Shown piece after piece: positions 17,980 to 27,829 of a DNA stretch of 57,640 nt. A program made the position numbers and the translations under genes. The notes under the pieces are model-generated. The model searched no databases. It was not told the origin of the DNA and was given only the letters and a program-made list of their open reading frames with translations. The first letter of the stretch is position 1, and each line of letters starts with the position of its first letter. Source of the stretch: Clostridioides difficile (GTDB taxonomy: Bacteria > Bacillota > Clostridia > Peptostreptococcales > Peptostreptococcaceae); NCBI RefSeq assembly GCF_001299635.1, contig NZ_JRHN01000036.1:1-57640 (forward strand), read 5' to 3'.

Positions 17980-18558
17980 ATGGGTATAACATTATCAAAA
18001 GGCCAAAAGGTTGATTTAACTAAAGGAAATCCAGGCCTTAAAAATATTTTAGTTGGTTTAGGATGGGACACTAACAAGTATGATGGTGGATTTGACTTTG
18101 ATTTAGATACAGCAGCATTTTTAACAGGAGCAAGTGGAAGTGTTACTAATGATGGAGATTTTGTATTTTACAATAATTTAAAACATACATCTGGAGCAGT
18201 TGAACATTTAGGTGACAATAGAACTGGTGAAGGTGATGGAGATGATGAACAAATAGTTGTTGATTTATCTAAGATTCCTGGAGAAATAAGCAAGATTTCT
18301 TTTACAGTTACAATTCATGATGCAACTGAGAGAAGACAGAACTTTGGACAAGTAAGTAATTCTTATATAAGAATAGTAGATAAAGATACGAATGAAGAGC
18401 TAATAAAGTATGAATTAGGAGAAGATTTTAGTATAGAAACTGCTATAGTAGTAGCTGAAATATATAAGCATAATGGAGAATGGAAGTTTAATGCACTAGG
18501 CTCTGGTTTTGAAGGTGGTCTCGCTGCACTATGTGGAAACTTTGGAATAAACTTATAA
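17980..18558 (+). CDS. terD: TerD-family stress protein 1
   Basis: A 192-aa TerD domain protein, cytosolic, full length. Typical features: N-terminal L[17 protein letters not shown], a G-W-D segment, F-D-x-D acidic loop ([10 protein letters not shown]), FYNNLKH and the calcium-site pattern [15 protein letters not shown]. Family members bind Ca2+ through such acidic loops and take part in resistance to tellurite, phage and other stresses; the molecular action is not settled. First gene of the operon that runs to about 29.7 kb, all on one strand. Start: ATG after GGGAGCG. It is closely similar to the next gene along its whole length, so the pair is a tandem duplication. Confidence 0.95.
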   Translation: MGITLSKGQKVDLTKGNPGLKNILVGLGWDTNKYDGGFDFDLDTAAFLTGASGSVTNDGDFVFYNNLKHTSGAVEHLGDNRTGEGDGDDEQIVVDLSKIPGEISKISFTVTIHDATERRQNFGQVSNSYIRIVDKDTNEELIKYELGEDFSIETAIVVAEIYKHNGEWKFNALGSGFEGGLAALCGNFGINL

Positions 18559-18595
18559 TTTCAAATATAATAATAAACTAGAGGGGGTATTTTCC

Positions 18596-19174
18596 ATGGC
18601 TATAGTATTAAAAAAAGGACAAAAAATTGATTTAACTAAAGGAAATCCAGGTCTTAAAAATATAAAACTTGGATTAGGATGGGATACAAATTCATTTGAT
18701 AGTGGATATGATTATGATTTAGATGTAAGTGTTTTCATGGTAGGAGAATCACAAAGAGTTGAAAAAGATGAAGATTTTATATTCTATAATAACTTAAAAC
18801 ATACATCAGGAGCAGTTGAACACTTGGGTGACAATAGAACTGGTGAAGGTGATGGAGATGACGAGGAAATACTAGTAAATTTAGATGTAATGCCAAAGCA
18901 TATTCAAAAGATAGCTGTAACAGTTACAATATATGAAGCTGCCGAAAGAAGACAAAATTTTGGACAAGTAAGTAACTCATATATAAGAGTCTTAAATTCT
19001 GAAAATGACGAAGAAATATTAAGATATGACTTGGGTGAAGAATTTAGTATAGAAACTGCAATTACAGTATGTGAGATATATAAGTATAATGGAGAATGGA
19101 AGTTTAATGCAGTTGGAGCAGGTTTTGAAGGTGGCTTAGAAGCACTTTGTAGAAATTATGGATTAAATGTTTAA
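18596..19174 (+). CDS. terD: TerD-family stress protein 2
   Basis: A 192-aa TerD protein, same length as its left neighbour and sharing long identical blocks ([33 protein letters not shown]). The acidic metal loop GDGDDEEI is intact; the first acidic strand reads [10 protein letters not shown]. Start: ATG behind GAGGGGG. Only 37 bp separate it from the previous gene, with no terminator, so the two are co-transcribed. Retention of two near-copies suggests hetero-oligomers or dosage; this is inference. Confidence 0.95.
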   Translation: MAIVLKKGQKIDLTKGNPGLKNIKLGLGWDTNSFDSGYDYDLDVSVFMVGESQRVEKDEDFIFYNNLKHTSGAVEHLGDNRTGEGDGDDEEILVNLDVMPKHIQKIAVTVTIYEAAERRQNFGQVSNSYIRVLNSENDEEILRYDLGEEFSIETAITVCEIYKYNGEWKFNAVGAGFEGGLEALCRNYGLNV

Positions 19175-19202
19175 TTTGAGTAATATAATATATTAAATAT
19201 AA

Positions 19203-19230
19203 ATAACCTATACAAAAATGTATAGGTTAT
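19203..19230 (+). repeat. Intra-operon hairpin between terD genes 2 and 3
   Basis: Perfect 11-bp stem ATAACCTATAC / GTATAGGTTAT with a 6-nt loop. The downstream sequence is A/T mixed without a clean T tract, so it may be a weak attenuator or an RNA-processing or stability element. Confidence 0.55.
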
Positions 19231-19258
19231 ATTATATAAAATTTTGTGGAGGTTTAGT

Positions 19259-19888
19259 ATGTCGATTAATTTATCAAAAGGTGATAAAATAGATTTAAAA
19301 AAATCGAACCCTGGACTGAGTAATATACTTGTAGGTTTGGGATGGGACCCTGTGCAACAAGCAGGTGGAGGATTTTTTAAATCTCTGTTTGGTGGAGGAC
19401 AAGCTGATATAGATTGTGATGCATCTGTATTTATGCTTAATCAAGAAGGAAAATTGAGTGGAATAAAAGATTTAATTTATTTTGGAAATCTAAAAAGTGC
19501 CTGTAAGTCAGTATTGCATACAGGAGACAATTTAACTGGTGAAGGTACAGGTGATGATGAACAAATCCTAGTTAATTTGGATAAGGTTCCATCAAATATT
19601 CACAAATTGTTATTTGTAGTAAACATATACAACTGTGTGGATAGAAAACAACATTTTGGTATGATAGAAAATGCCTATATAAGAGTTGAAGACCAAAATA
19701 ATAAGAAAGAGATAGCCAAATATAATCTATCTGATAATTATTCTGAAAAAACTACTCTTATAGTAGGAGCTATATATAGAAAAGATGGAAGTTGGCAATT
19801 TAAAGCAATAGGTGAAGGAACAAAGGATGCGGGTCTTAAGGAAGTAATGCAAAATTTAGACAGGATTGAGTGTGCATATGGAATTTAA
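19259..19888 (+). CDS. TerD-family protein 3, divergent, with a Gly-rich insert
   Basis: A 209-aa TerD relative, more divergent than the first two. It keeps KGDKIDLKKSNPGL, GLGWD and the metal loop GDNLTGEGTGDDEQI, but has an inserted Gly/Phe-rich loop (AGGGFFKSLFGGGQ, about 38-51) before the acidic strand ADIDCDASVF. Start: ATG at 19259, 6 nt after GTGGAGG; an earlier TTG in frame overlaps that site and is not used here. It overlaps the Ca2+-ATPase start by 11 nt, so translation of the two is probably coupled. B. subtilis yceCDE also has three TerD-type genes in a row. Confidence 0.93.
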   Translation: MSINLSKGDKIDLKKSNPGLSNILVGLGWDPVQQAGGGFFKSLFGGGQADIDCDASVFMLNQEGKLSGIKDLIYFGNLKSACKSVLHTGDNLTGEGTGDDEQILVNLDKVPSNIHKLLFVVNIYNCVDRKQHFGMIENAYIRVEDQNNKKEIAKYNLSDNYSEKTTLIVGAIYRKDGSWQFKAIGEGTKDAGLKEVMQNLDRIECAYGI

Positions 19889-22637
19889 TAATGATATCAA
19901 ATATTATAATGTAGATAAAGAAGAGGTAACAGAAGACTTATCTGTTAACCCTGAAAAAGGTTTATCAGAATCAGAAGTCAAGAAAAGAAGAGAAAAGTAT
20001 GGTTTAAATGAGTTTACACCAAAAGAAGAAGGAAGCTTTTGGGATGATTTAAAAGACAGTTTAAGTGAACCAATGATAGTTATTTTGATTATTGCAGCAG
20101 TAGTAAGTGCAGTAATTGGAGAAACTCATGATGCAATAGGTATAGTAGGAGCTATAGCAATAGGTATAGCAATAGGTATGATTACAGAAGGTCGTTCTAA
20201 GAAAGCAGCAGATGCTCTTTCTAAATTGACTGAAAACATAGAAGTTAAAGTATTGAGAGACGGAGAAGTACATCAAATCTCTAAAAGTGAATTGGTACCA
20301 GGAGATATAGTATATATCGAAACTGGTGACATGGTACCTGCTGACGGTAGACTTATAGAGACTATAAATCTTAAAGTTAGAGAAGATATGTTAACTGGGG
20401 AATCTGATGATGTATCTAAAAAGTGTGATGTAGTAGTTTCTATGGAAGAAATAGAATCTAAAGGAGCATTAGTAGTACAAGAGCCAATACCTGCAAAACA
20501 AATAAATATGGTATTTGGTGGTACACTTGTAGCTTATGGTAGAGGAACTCTAGTTGTAACTTCAATTGGAGATAGTAGTGAGATGGGTAAAATAGCTCAA
20601 AACTTATCAGATACAGATGAGCAAACTCCACTTCAGATAAAACTTGGAAATTTAGGTGGATTGATAGCTAAAGTTTCTAGCGCAGTAGCAGGATTATTAT
20701 TTATATTTATGGTTTTCCAAATGGTAAGTAAGAATGTATTAAATGTAGACATGTCTGGAATATTACCATTTTTAGAATCAATAGACCCTGTTAAAACGGC
20801 ATTTACAGTATGTGTTGCGTTAATAGTTGCAGCAGTACCAGAAGGTCTTCCAACTATGATAAATATGACACTTGCAATAACAATGCAAAAAATGGCCAAA
20901 ATAAATGCATTAGTTACTAAAAAAGAAGCTTGTGAAACTATAGGTTCTGTTTCTGTAATATGTTCAGATAAAACTGGTACATTAACTGAAAATAGAATGA
21001 CTGTAGAAGTTGCATATATTGATGGAAGATATATTGAAAGTTCAGAAGAAGAAATAAATAGTTATTTTGAAGAAAACTGTATGATAAACTCTACAGCTGA
21101 TATAGAGCATAACGATGGTGATGTTAAGTATTTGGGAAGTGCTACTGAATGTGCATTACTTTTATACTATAAAAACGTAGACTATAGAAAATTTAGAAAA
21201 GATTGTAATATAGTAGCTCAAAATCCTTTTACTTCTGACTCAAAAAGGATGACTTCTGTTATGGGTAGAGATAATCATCATGTACTATTATCAAAAGGAG
21301 CACCAGAAGTTTTACTTGAGTTATGTTCACATATCCAAAGGGGAAAAGACATAGTTCCAATAACTGAAAATGTGAAACATGAAATTTTAGAAGAAATAAA
21401 AAAATTACAAATAAAATCAATGAGAACTTTAGGTTTTGCATATAAAGAAATCTCACAAGCTGAAGAAGAAGCAGCAGTAACTGCTGAAAGTGATGCTATG
21501 AATGTTAGTGCAATGGAAAGTAATTTAGTATTCAGTGGTTTTGTTGGTATAAGAGACCCACTTAGAAAAGATGTTATAGAGTCTGTAAATACAGCAAACA
21601 AAGCTGGTGTTTCTGTAAAAATGCTTACAGGAGATAATATAAATACAGCAAAAGCTATAGGTGAAGAATTAGGTTTATTAAAAGGAAATATGAGAGCAGT
21701 TGAAGCTTCATATATAGATACTTTAGATGATGAAGAATTAAAAGAAGAGATACAAACTATCTCAATCGTTGCAAGAAGTAAGCCAGATAGTAAAATGAGA
21801 ATAGTTTCAGCTTTACAAAAGAGTGGAGATGTTGTTGCAGTAACAGGTGACGGTATAAATGATGCTCCAGCACTTTCAAAAGCAGATGTTGGTATAGCAA
21901 TGGGTATCTCTGGGACAGAGGTGTCTAAAAATGCAGCAGATATAATTTTAACTGATGATAGTTTTAGTACTATTGTAAAAGGTATTAAATGGGGTAGAGG
22001 AATTTATGATAACTTCCAAAGATTCGTTCAATTCCAATTAACAGTAAATGTAATTGCCTTTTTAGTGGCTATAATATCTCAGGTAATGGGACAAGAGATG
22101 CCATTTACTACAATACAATTATTATGGGTAAACATAATTATGGATGGTCCACCAGCACTAGCATTAGGTCTAGAGCCTGTTAGAAACCATGTATTAAATA
22201 GAAAGCCTGTTGATAGAAAAGCTAATATAATTTCTAAATCAATGGTATATACGATAGTATTAAATGCAATCTATATAACAACAATACTAATGCTACAATC
22301 TACATTTAACTTCTTAGGAGTTGATGAAGCTCACAAAGGAACTGTAATGTTTGCATTGTTTGCTTTTAGTGCATTGTTTAATGCATTTAACTGTAGAGAA
22401 TTTAATGCAGATAGTATTTTTCCAAACTTTACACATAACAAATTAGCATTACAAATAATAGTTTTAACAGGAATTGCGCAAGTAATATTTACTCAGCTAT
22501 TCCAAGATTTCTTTAACTCTGTAGCTATGGATGTTATGACATGGGGAAAAGTTCTATGTGTAGCAGCAAGTGTAGTTGTAGTTAATGAAGTTGTAAAATG
22601 TATAATAAGACTAGTAAAACCAAAAAAAGCCGCTTAA
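19878..22637 (+). CDS. Calcium-transporting P-type ATPase (P2, SERCA/PMCA-like)
   Basis: A 919-aa membrane pump expected to export Ca2+ at the cost of ATP. Seen: N-terminal cation-ATPase domain, actuator motif MLTGESDDV, membrane motif VAAVPEGLP (Ca2+-site helix M4), phosphorylation site CSDKTGTLTEN, nucleotide-site KGAPE, hinge TGDGINDAPALSKADVG, and a four-helix C-terminal block of the cation_ATPase_C type. Start ATG at 19878 overlaps the preceding terD gene by 11 nt; a TTG four codons earlier is possible. It occupies the position that TerC-family membrane proteins take in the B. subtilis yce operon. Because TerD proteins bind Ca2+, a joint calcium-handling role is likely but inferred. No regulatory autoinhibitory tail is seen. 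Confidence 0.93.
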   Translation: MEFNNDIKYYNVDKEEVTEDLSVNPEKGLSESEVKKRREKYGLNEFTPKEEGSFWDDLKDSLSEPMIVILIIAAVVSAVIGETHDAIGIVGAIAIGIAIGMITEGRSKKAADALSKLTENIEVKVLRDGEVHQISKSELVPGDIVYIETGDMVPADGRLIETINLKVREDMLTGESDDVSKKCDVVVSMEEIESKGALVVQEPIPAKQINMVFGGTLVAYGRGTLVVTSIGDSSEMGKIAQNLSDTDEQTPLQIKLGNLGGLIAKVSSAVAGLLFIFMVFQMVSKNVLNVDMSGILPFLESIDPVKTAFTVCVALIVAAVPEGLPTMINMTLAITMQKMAKINALVTKKEACETIGSVSVICSDKTGTLTENRMTVEVAYIDGRYIESSEEEINSYFEENCMINSTADIEHNDGDVKYLGSATECALLLYYKNVDYRKFRKDCNIVAQNPFTSDSKRMTSVMGRDNHHVLLSKGAPEVLLELCSHIQRGKDIVPITENVKHEILEEIKKLQIKSMRTLGFAYKEISQAEEEAAVTAESDAMNVSAMESNLVFSGFVGIRDPLRKDVIESVNTANKAGVSVKMLTGDNINTAKAIGEELGLLKGNMRAVEASYIDTLDDEELKEEIQTISIVARSKPDSKMRIVSALQKSGDVVAVTGDGINDAPALSKADVGIAMGISGTEVSKNAADIILTDDSFSTIVKGIKWGRGIYDNFQRFVQFQLTVNVIAFLVAIISQVMGQEMPFTTIQLLWVNIIMDGPPALALGLEPVRNHVLNRKPVDRKANIISKSMVYTIVLNAIYITTILMLQSTFNFLGVDEAHKGTVMFALFAFSALFNAFNCREFNADSIFPNFTHNKLALQIIVLTGIAQVIFTQLFQDFFNSVAMDVMTWGKVLCVAASVVVVNEVVKCIIRLVKPKKAA

Positions 22638-22660
22638 AATAAATTTTTTAAAAAATAACA

Positions 22661-22692
22661 AACTGACTCAAAATATGTATTTTGAGTCAGTT
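22661..22692 (+). repeat. Intra-operon hairpin before yceG
   Basis: Arms AACTGACTCAAAATA (22661-22675) and its complement (22678-22692) form a 13-15 bp stem. It is followed by CTAAATAAAC, not a T tract, so read-through into the next genes is expected; partial termination or a processing site is possible. Confidence 0.6.
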
Positions 22693-22723
22693 CTAAATAA
22701 ACATTTAAATTGGGAGGATAATT

Positions 22724-24286
22724 ATGGGCGACTCAAAGGTATTTGAAAAAATATTCTCCAGCCAATCAGACAGAGGAAATTACACTCCTTCAAAAGGATA
22801 TCTAAGTTATTTTATTTCATATATTGGTTTAGAAGATGAGGTTTTGTACAATCTTGAGATATTTAAGGCAAAACAAAATATTGATAGTAAAAAAGATATT
22901 GTTTTATTTACTGATGCTATAGCAAATCCTAGTGATTTTGATATTATAAATTATTTTAAAAATGGACTTAAAAAATATAGAAACAGTATGGAAGATGTAG
23001 ATATAAATATTTTAGGGTTCGATGGGATTGATTATAAACTAAAAAAAGCTATAGATAAAGTTTTAAAAGAGGAAGAAAAAGAATTTACTAATGATAGAGT
23101 TAAACAAAATTTTATAGTGAAAATAATGGCATGGATAAAAATCTATATCGGTGCTTTAGATATAAATAAAAATGAGGCTCCAAAAGTAATATTTTATGGG
23201 GATATAAAAAAGCATGAAGTTTATCTACTCTTAATATTGTACTTGGCAGGCTTTGATGTTTTATATCTTAACCCAAATTCAAAGAGTAATATAGATATTT
23301 TAAACATAGAAAAATACAAGGTAGAGTTTGAAGAAGCCAATATAATAGAAGAAAAAGTTGCTTTTGAAGAAAGGGTTATCTTAGGAGAAAAAATAGATAA
23401 AGGTTCTGTAAAAAAAGCTTTTACTGTGGGAGCAGAAGCATCAAAACGTATAAGCGAAGAGTTATTAAATGATGCAGGATTTATAAAACCTTGGCAGCTT
23501 CAAGATAGAAAAATAAAAAATTTACTTTTAAGTTCAACTGTTGATGAAATATCAATATACTGGAATCAGCCATTAAAATTAAGACCAGGATTTAAGTTTA
23601 ATGATGTTACTGTAGAAGTTCCAAATTTTCTCTCTAAGATTAATGGAATATATAATGACAAAAATGAGTATATTAAGTTTTTAGATTTATTGAGAGATTC
23701 GGAAAGTTCAACATTTATTGAATTTAATGGGGATATAGACAAATTTTCGAAAGAGTTTACAAGAGATGCTTTTAGTTTGTCTTTTTTACTGAATTCAAAA
23801 GGTGTTATAGATAAAAATTCTGTTTTAAATAATAAAGATTATTCTATTTCAACATTGGCATTAAATCAACAAATTATGATTTTAGAAAAGGTTGAAGAGT
23901 TATTAGAAGGAAATATGTTCTTAAATGGTTTAAGTGGAGAGGACAAGATAAAAGGTCTGTTTACAATACTTCATATGGATAAGAAGTTTGTTCATATGAT
24001 GAATAATTTTGATTATTCTCTTATAAATCCAAAATTGATTATATATATGTACAAGAGTATAGTATTTGATAAAGAAATAGTTTTCCTTATGCTTTTACTA
24101 AGTAAAATTGGATTTGATATTATTATATTGTGTCCAGGAGGAGAAAATAATATAGAGAATGTTATAAATAACCAATTGATTGATGTACACAGATTGGATA
24201 AAATGGTATATGACCTTAGATTAAATTCACTTGAAGATGATATACCTTTACTTAAAAAAATTTTTGGAAAGAGGAGAAGATTTTAG
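22724..24286 (+). CDS. yceG: YceG-family protein of the Ter system
   Basis: A 520-aa protein of the YceG type (PF14266-like), found next to terD and telA genes in many bacteria. No membrane segment or catalytic motif stands out. It appears to contain two related halves: the first has APKVIFYGDIKKHEVYLLL...GFDVLYLNP (about 160-195) and the second NPKLIIYMYKSIVFDKEIVFLML...GFDIIILCPG (about 420-465), which suggests an internal duplication. The N-terminal half is also present in the protease fusion at 16213-17649. Start: ATG behind GGGAGGAT. The gene abuts telA, whose ATG follows the stop directly. Biochemical function unknown. Confidence 0.85.
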   Translation: MGDSKVFEKIFSSQSDRGNYTPSKGYLSYFISYIGLEDEVLYNLEIFKAKQNIDSKKDIVLFTDAIANPSDFDIINYFKNGLKKYRNSMEDVDINILGFDGIDYKLKKAIDKVLKEEEKEFTNDRVKQNFIVKIMAWIKIYIGALDINKNEAPKVIFYGDIKKHEVYLLLILYLAGFDVLYLNPNSKSNIDILNIEKYKVEFEEANIIEEKVAFEERVILGEKIDKGSVKKAFTVGAEASKRISEELLNDAGFIKPWQLQDRKIKNLLLSSTVDEISIYWNQPLKLRPGFKFNDVTVEVPNFLSKINGIYNDKNEYIKFLDLLRDSESSTFIEFNGDIDKFSKEFTRDAFSLSFLLNSKGVIDKNSVLNNKDYSISTLALNQQIMILEKVEELLEGNMFLNGLSGEDKIKGLFTILHMDKKFVHMMNNFDYSLINPKLIIYMYKSIVFDKEIVFLMLLLSKIGFDIIILCPGGENNIENVINNQLIDVHRLDKMVYDLRLNSLEDDIPLLKKIFGKRRRF

Positions 24287-25423
24287 ATGGGGATAAATAT
24301 AAATAGTTTTTCAAAAGATAAAAATTCTGTAGAGGTTACTGAAAATTTACCTACAGTTGTTGAAGAAGAAAATTTTGATATAATGGAATATACAAATAAT
24401 AAAAAAAATGAACTGAGAAAGTCTAAGGAAGTTGAGGCATTGACGTCTCTTATAGAAGTAGAAAACCCAGATACAATTTTACAATTTGGTAGAAAAGCAT
24501 CTGAAGGAGTAGCAAGGGTTTCTGATAGTCTTTTAAATACAATAAAACTAAATAGAAATGAAGAAAACTCTAAAATGTTGGTTCATTTGACTAAAATAAT
24601 GGACAAGTTTGATTTAGATGATTTTCAAGAAACTAAGGAACCAAATTTTGTTCAAAAACTTTTCAAAAAAGCTAATAATGCTATTGAAATGATGTTTCAA
24701 AAATATGAAACATTGGGAGGAGAAGTTGAAAAAATCCAAATTGAACTTGAACAATATGAAAGAGATATAGCACTTTCTAATAAGCAAATAGGTTCTATGT
24801 TAAATGAAAACTTTGAGTTTTATAATGAACTTCAAAAATATATTGTTGCTGGAGAAATGGCAATAGAAGAAATGGATAACGAGATATTACCTTTCTTTAA
24901 GCAAAAATCGGAAACTAGTGGAGACCAAATGGATGTTGTTAATTATCAAGAGCTATTGAAAGTTTATGATATGTTAAATCAAAGAATATATGATTTAAGA
25001 ATAGCAGAAAATATAGCCATACAGACAATACCGATGCTTAGAGGTATGCAACATAATAACTATGGTTTAATTAGAAAAATAAACAGTGCATTTGTTGTAA
25101 CTTTACCAGTATTTAAACAATGTTTATCTCAAGCTATATTGCTTAAAAAGCAAGAATTGCAAGCAAAATCTCTAAAAGCACTTGATGATAAGACTAATGA
25201 ATTATTGCTTAGAAATGCTCAAAATGTAAGTACTCAAAGTGCACAAATAGCTAGAATGGCTGGAACAAGTTCTGTTCAAATAGAGACATTAGAAAAAATG
25301 TATACTACTATTAAGTCTGGTATAGATGAAACTATGAGAATAGAAGAAAACAATAGAGTTTTAATTAAGGATAATACAAAGAGGTTGGAAGAATTAAATA
25401 CAGCTATAATTTATAATAAGTAG
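24287..25423 (+). CDS. telA: TelA/YceH-family toxic anion resistance protein
   Basis: A 378-aa cytosolic, strongly helical protein of the TelA (PF05816) family. Long heptad-rich coiled-coil stretches cover about residues 130-215 and 300-375. A Met/Gln-rich central helix pair (IAIQTIPMLRGMQHNN) is typical. Family members are linked to tellurite and colicin/phage resistance and occur with TerD proteins; the mechanism is unknown. Start codon ATG immediately follows the yceG stop with AGGAG inside the yceG end, so the two are translationally coupled. Length matches the family. Confidence 0.93.
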   Translation: MGININSFSKDKNSVEVTENLPTVVEEENFDIMEYTNNKKNELRKSKEVEALTSLIEVENPDTILQFGRKASEGVARVSDSLLNTIKLNRNEENSKMLVHLTKIMDKFDLDDFQETKEPNFVQKLFKKANNAIEMMFQKYETLGGEVEKIQIELEQYERDIALSNKQIGSMLNENFEFYNELQKYIVAGEMAIEEMDNEILPFFKQKSETSGDQMDVVNYQELLKVYDMLNQRIYDLRIAENIAIQTIPMLRGMQHNNYGLIRKINSAFVVTLPVFKQCLSQAILLKKQELQAKSLKALDDKTNELLLRNAQNVSTQSAQIARMAGTSSVQIETLEKMYTTIKSGIDETMRIEENNRVLIKDNTKRLEELNTAIIYNK

Positions 25424-25483
25424 TATATTAGGGGCTAATTTGTATAAAGTTGGCCCTTTCTATGTATATGAGGAGGCCATACA

Positions 25484-26560
25484 TTGAAATATTTCGATTA
25501 TATCTGCAAAGATGATTTGAAAAAAATTTTTTTGAAAGAGCCAAAAGACTTTAATGCTAAGACTGAAAAAGATGTATTGAAATATGCACTAGGTGCTTTT
25601 TTATACGTTCCAGCTACTCAATATAATATGATTTATAAGAGTATTATAGGAGATGTTAGAGGAGTTAGACCATTGGCTATTTGCTTAGAAGATGCTGTTG
25701 GGGTAAATGGAGAGTTAGAGGCTATAGAAAATCTTAGGTTAATTTTGAAAGATATTAGTGATGAAAGTATAACAAACAAAGATGGAATACCATTAATTTT
25801 TGTAAGGATAAAAGATGTGGAGCAATTGTTGAGGATTAAAGATATTATAGTTAAAAATAGTCATACTATAACAGGCATATTAATTCCTAAAGCAAATTCA
25901 GAGTTAATAGAAAATTGTATAAAAGCTTTGAGCTCTATGAATCTTCAAGATATGTATGTTATTCCAATAATAGAGACAAGGGAATTTATATATAAGGAAA
26001 GTAAAGAATTGAGTTTTAATAATTTATACAATTCTATTTTAAAACACAAGTCAAGAATACTCAGTATTAGAGTAGGTATAACTGACATATTAGGTATGTA
26101 TGGTATAAGAAGAGACAAAAACTTTTCTATATATGACAATTTGATTTGCTCTTCATTTATACTAGATATAATTACGTATCTTCAAAGGCCAGAGTTAGAT
26201 ATACCTATAAGTGGAGGAGTATCAGAGTTCTTTGATATGACAAATAAGGATATAAGAAGTAAGTATATAGAAGAAATATTGTTGGATAAATTTCATGGGC
26301 TAATTGGAAAGACAGTAATTCATCCAATGCAAATTCAGATTGTACAAGCACTATCTGCAGTGTCATATGAAGATTTTACTGATGCTTTGGATATATTGAA
26401 TAGCACAAATAGCAAATATGGTGTGAGCAAAGGTATACTAGGAGAGAGAATGAATGAGACAAATCCACATTTTTTATGGGCTAAAAAAACATTGATTCTA
26501 TCTAAAATATATGGTGTATTAAATAAAGGAGTAGACTATGAAGAATTGCTTAAATTTTAA
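25484..26560 (+). CDS. HpcH/CitE-like C-C bond lyase of the Ter biosynthetic module
   Basis: A 358-aa TIM-barrel protein related to citrate lyase beta/HpcH aldolases. Visible motifs: R-x-L-A-I-C-L-E-D-A-V (substrate/metal Glu-Asp), L-I-P-K-A-N-S, an ETREFI strand, RVGITDILGMYGIRR, and GKTVIHPMQIQIVQAL near the end, as in CitE (..KxxIHPxQ). The start is TTG: it is 7 nt from GAGGAGG and no ATG fits. It starts a tight block with the two PRTase genes and the HAD gene; its end overlaps the next gene by 23 nt. Family knowledge (Ter-linked C-C_Bond_Lyase) suggests it makes or trims a small molecule; the substrate is unknown. Confidence 0.87.
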   Translation: MKYFDYICKDDLKKIFLKEPKDFNAKTEKDVLKYALGAFLYVPATQYNMIYKSIIGDVRGVRPLAICLEDAVGVNGELEAIENLRLILKDISDESITNKDGIPLIFVRIKDVEQLLRIKDIIVKNSHTITGILIPKANSELIENCIKALSSMNLQDMYVIPIIETREFIYKESKELSFNNLYNSILKHKSRILSIRVGITDILGMYGIRRDKNFSIYDNLICSSFILDIITYLQRPELDIPISGGVSEFFDMTNKDIRSKYIEEILLDKFHGLIGKTVIHPMQIQIVQALSAVSYEDFTDALDILNSTNSKYGVSKGILGERMNETNPHFLWAKKTLILSKIYGVLNKGVDYEELLKF

Positions 26561-27776
26561 TTGTGAAATTGACATTATTGATAATCCATTAAATTTAGAA
26601 TTAAATGATTTTTTAGATATAGGAATAAGAAACAATAGTAAGAGACGTTTTTTATTCATATCAAAGACACTTGGTAAGCATCTAGCATGCAAACCAAGTG
26701 AGATGGATAATTTGGGAAAATTAATAGCCACAATTTATAATGAAAAAAATAAAGTAACATCAAATGGTACTGTTATAGCTTTTGCTGAAACTGGCACAGC
26801 TATTGGGCATAGTTTTTTTGATTACTTATGTGGAGAATACGAATTTATTCACACTACTAGAGAACAGTTTGATGAGTTAGAGAATCTAGAATTTTTAGAG
26901 GAACATTCTCATGCAACAGACCAAAATCTATACTTTGGAATGCTTAACAACTTCAAAACTGGAGATGAGGTGATATTAGTTGATGATGAGATTACCACAG
27001 CTAATACATGTATGAATATAATTAGGAAGATTCAAAGTATTTATCCTAAAAAGAAGTACACAATATGTTCCATACTTAATTGGGTGAGTGATGAAAACTT
27101 AAGAAAAGTTACTCATTTAGAAAAAGAACTAGATTGTAAGATAGAATTTGTATACTTATTTAAAGGAAACTTTGATTTTGATATAAATGAAGATATTATT
27201 TCAAATTACAATGATAATTATAATACTGCTGAGTCACAATCTATTTCAAATGATAAAGTAAACTTAGTAGTAAATCACATTAATGTTGACCTAGAAGATT
27301 ATATTGGGAATAAGAAATACGTAAAATATACAGGTAGATTTGGAATCAATAGAAGAGAACAGTTTAGATTAAAAGAAATTGTAAAGAGAGAAAGCAAAAA
27401 AATAACTATGGATAATAAAGAATCTTTAAAAAATGAAAATGAAAAGATTCTATTTTTAGGTACTGAAGAATTTATGTATATACCAATGTTGTTTGCTAAA
27501 GAAAAAGAAAATCAATATGATGTGTACTATCATTCAACAACAAGAAGTCCAATTATTGATATTGAAAAAAATAATTATCCTATTAGAAGTAAGTTTAAAT
27601 TAAAGAGTTTTTATAATATAGATGTTCAAAATTATATTTATAATATAGATAAACATAATTTTTCTAAATGTTATTTATTTGTAGAGTTAAATAAGAGTAA
27701 AAATTCTTATCTGGAATTTATTGATATAATTAAAAATACAAGTATAAAAGAACTTACTATAGTATGTTGTAGCTAA
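26538..27776 (+). CDS. Phosphoribosyltransferase-domain protein with TRSP-like C-terminus
   Basis: A 412-aa protein. The first half carries a type I PRTase fold: an adenine-type hood region (FAETGTAIGHSFFDYL), and the PRPP-binding loop EVILVDDEITTANT (about 149-162). The second half (about 235-412) with YTGRFGINRREQ and FLGTEEFMYIPM resembles the TRSP domain found after PRTases in Ter operons. It should bind PRPP and join a ribose-phosphate to an unknown base or the reverse. Start: ATG with AAAGGAG 6 nt upstream, inside the lyase gene (23-nt overlap). Cytosolic. Confidence 0.85.
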   Translation: MKNCLNFNCEIDIIDNPLNLELNDFLDIGIRNNSKRRFLFISKTLGKHLACKPSEMDNLGKLIATIYNEKNKVTSNGTVIAFAETGTAIGHSFFDYLCGEYEFIHTTREQFDELENLEFLEEHSHATDQNLYFGMLNNFKTGDEVILVDDEITTANTCMNIIRKIQSIYPKKKYTICSILNWVSDENLRKVTHLEKELDCKIEFVYLFKGNFDFDINEDIISNYNDNYNTAESQSISNDKVNLVVNHINVDLEDYIGNKKYVKYTGRFGINRREQFRLKEIVKRESKKITMDNKESLKNENEKILFLGTEEFMYIPMLFAKEKENQYDVYYHSTTRSPIIDIEKNNYPIRSKFKLKSFYNIDVQNYIYNIDKHNFSKCYLFVELNKSKNSYLEFIDIIKNTSIKELTIVCCS

Positions 27777-27829
27777 ATGCTTTAAGGAGAGTAAGATATA
27801 TCACAGTTTTAAGATAGGAGTTGAATCAT

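Noticed and set aside
25432-25468. Terminator between telA and the lyase gene
   Set aside because: AGGGGC / GGCCCT pairing has several mismatches and the gap continues into a strong ribosome site; read-through seems likely.
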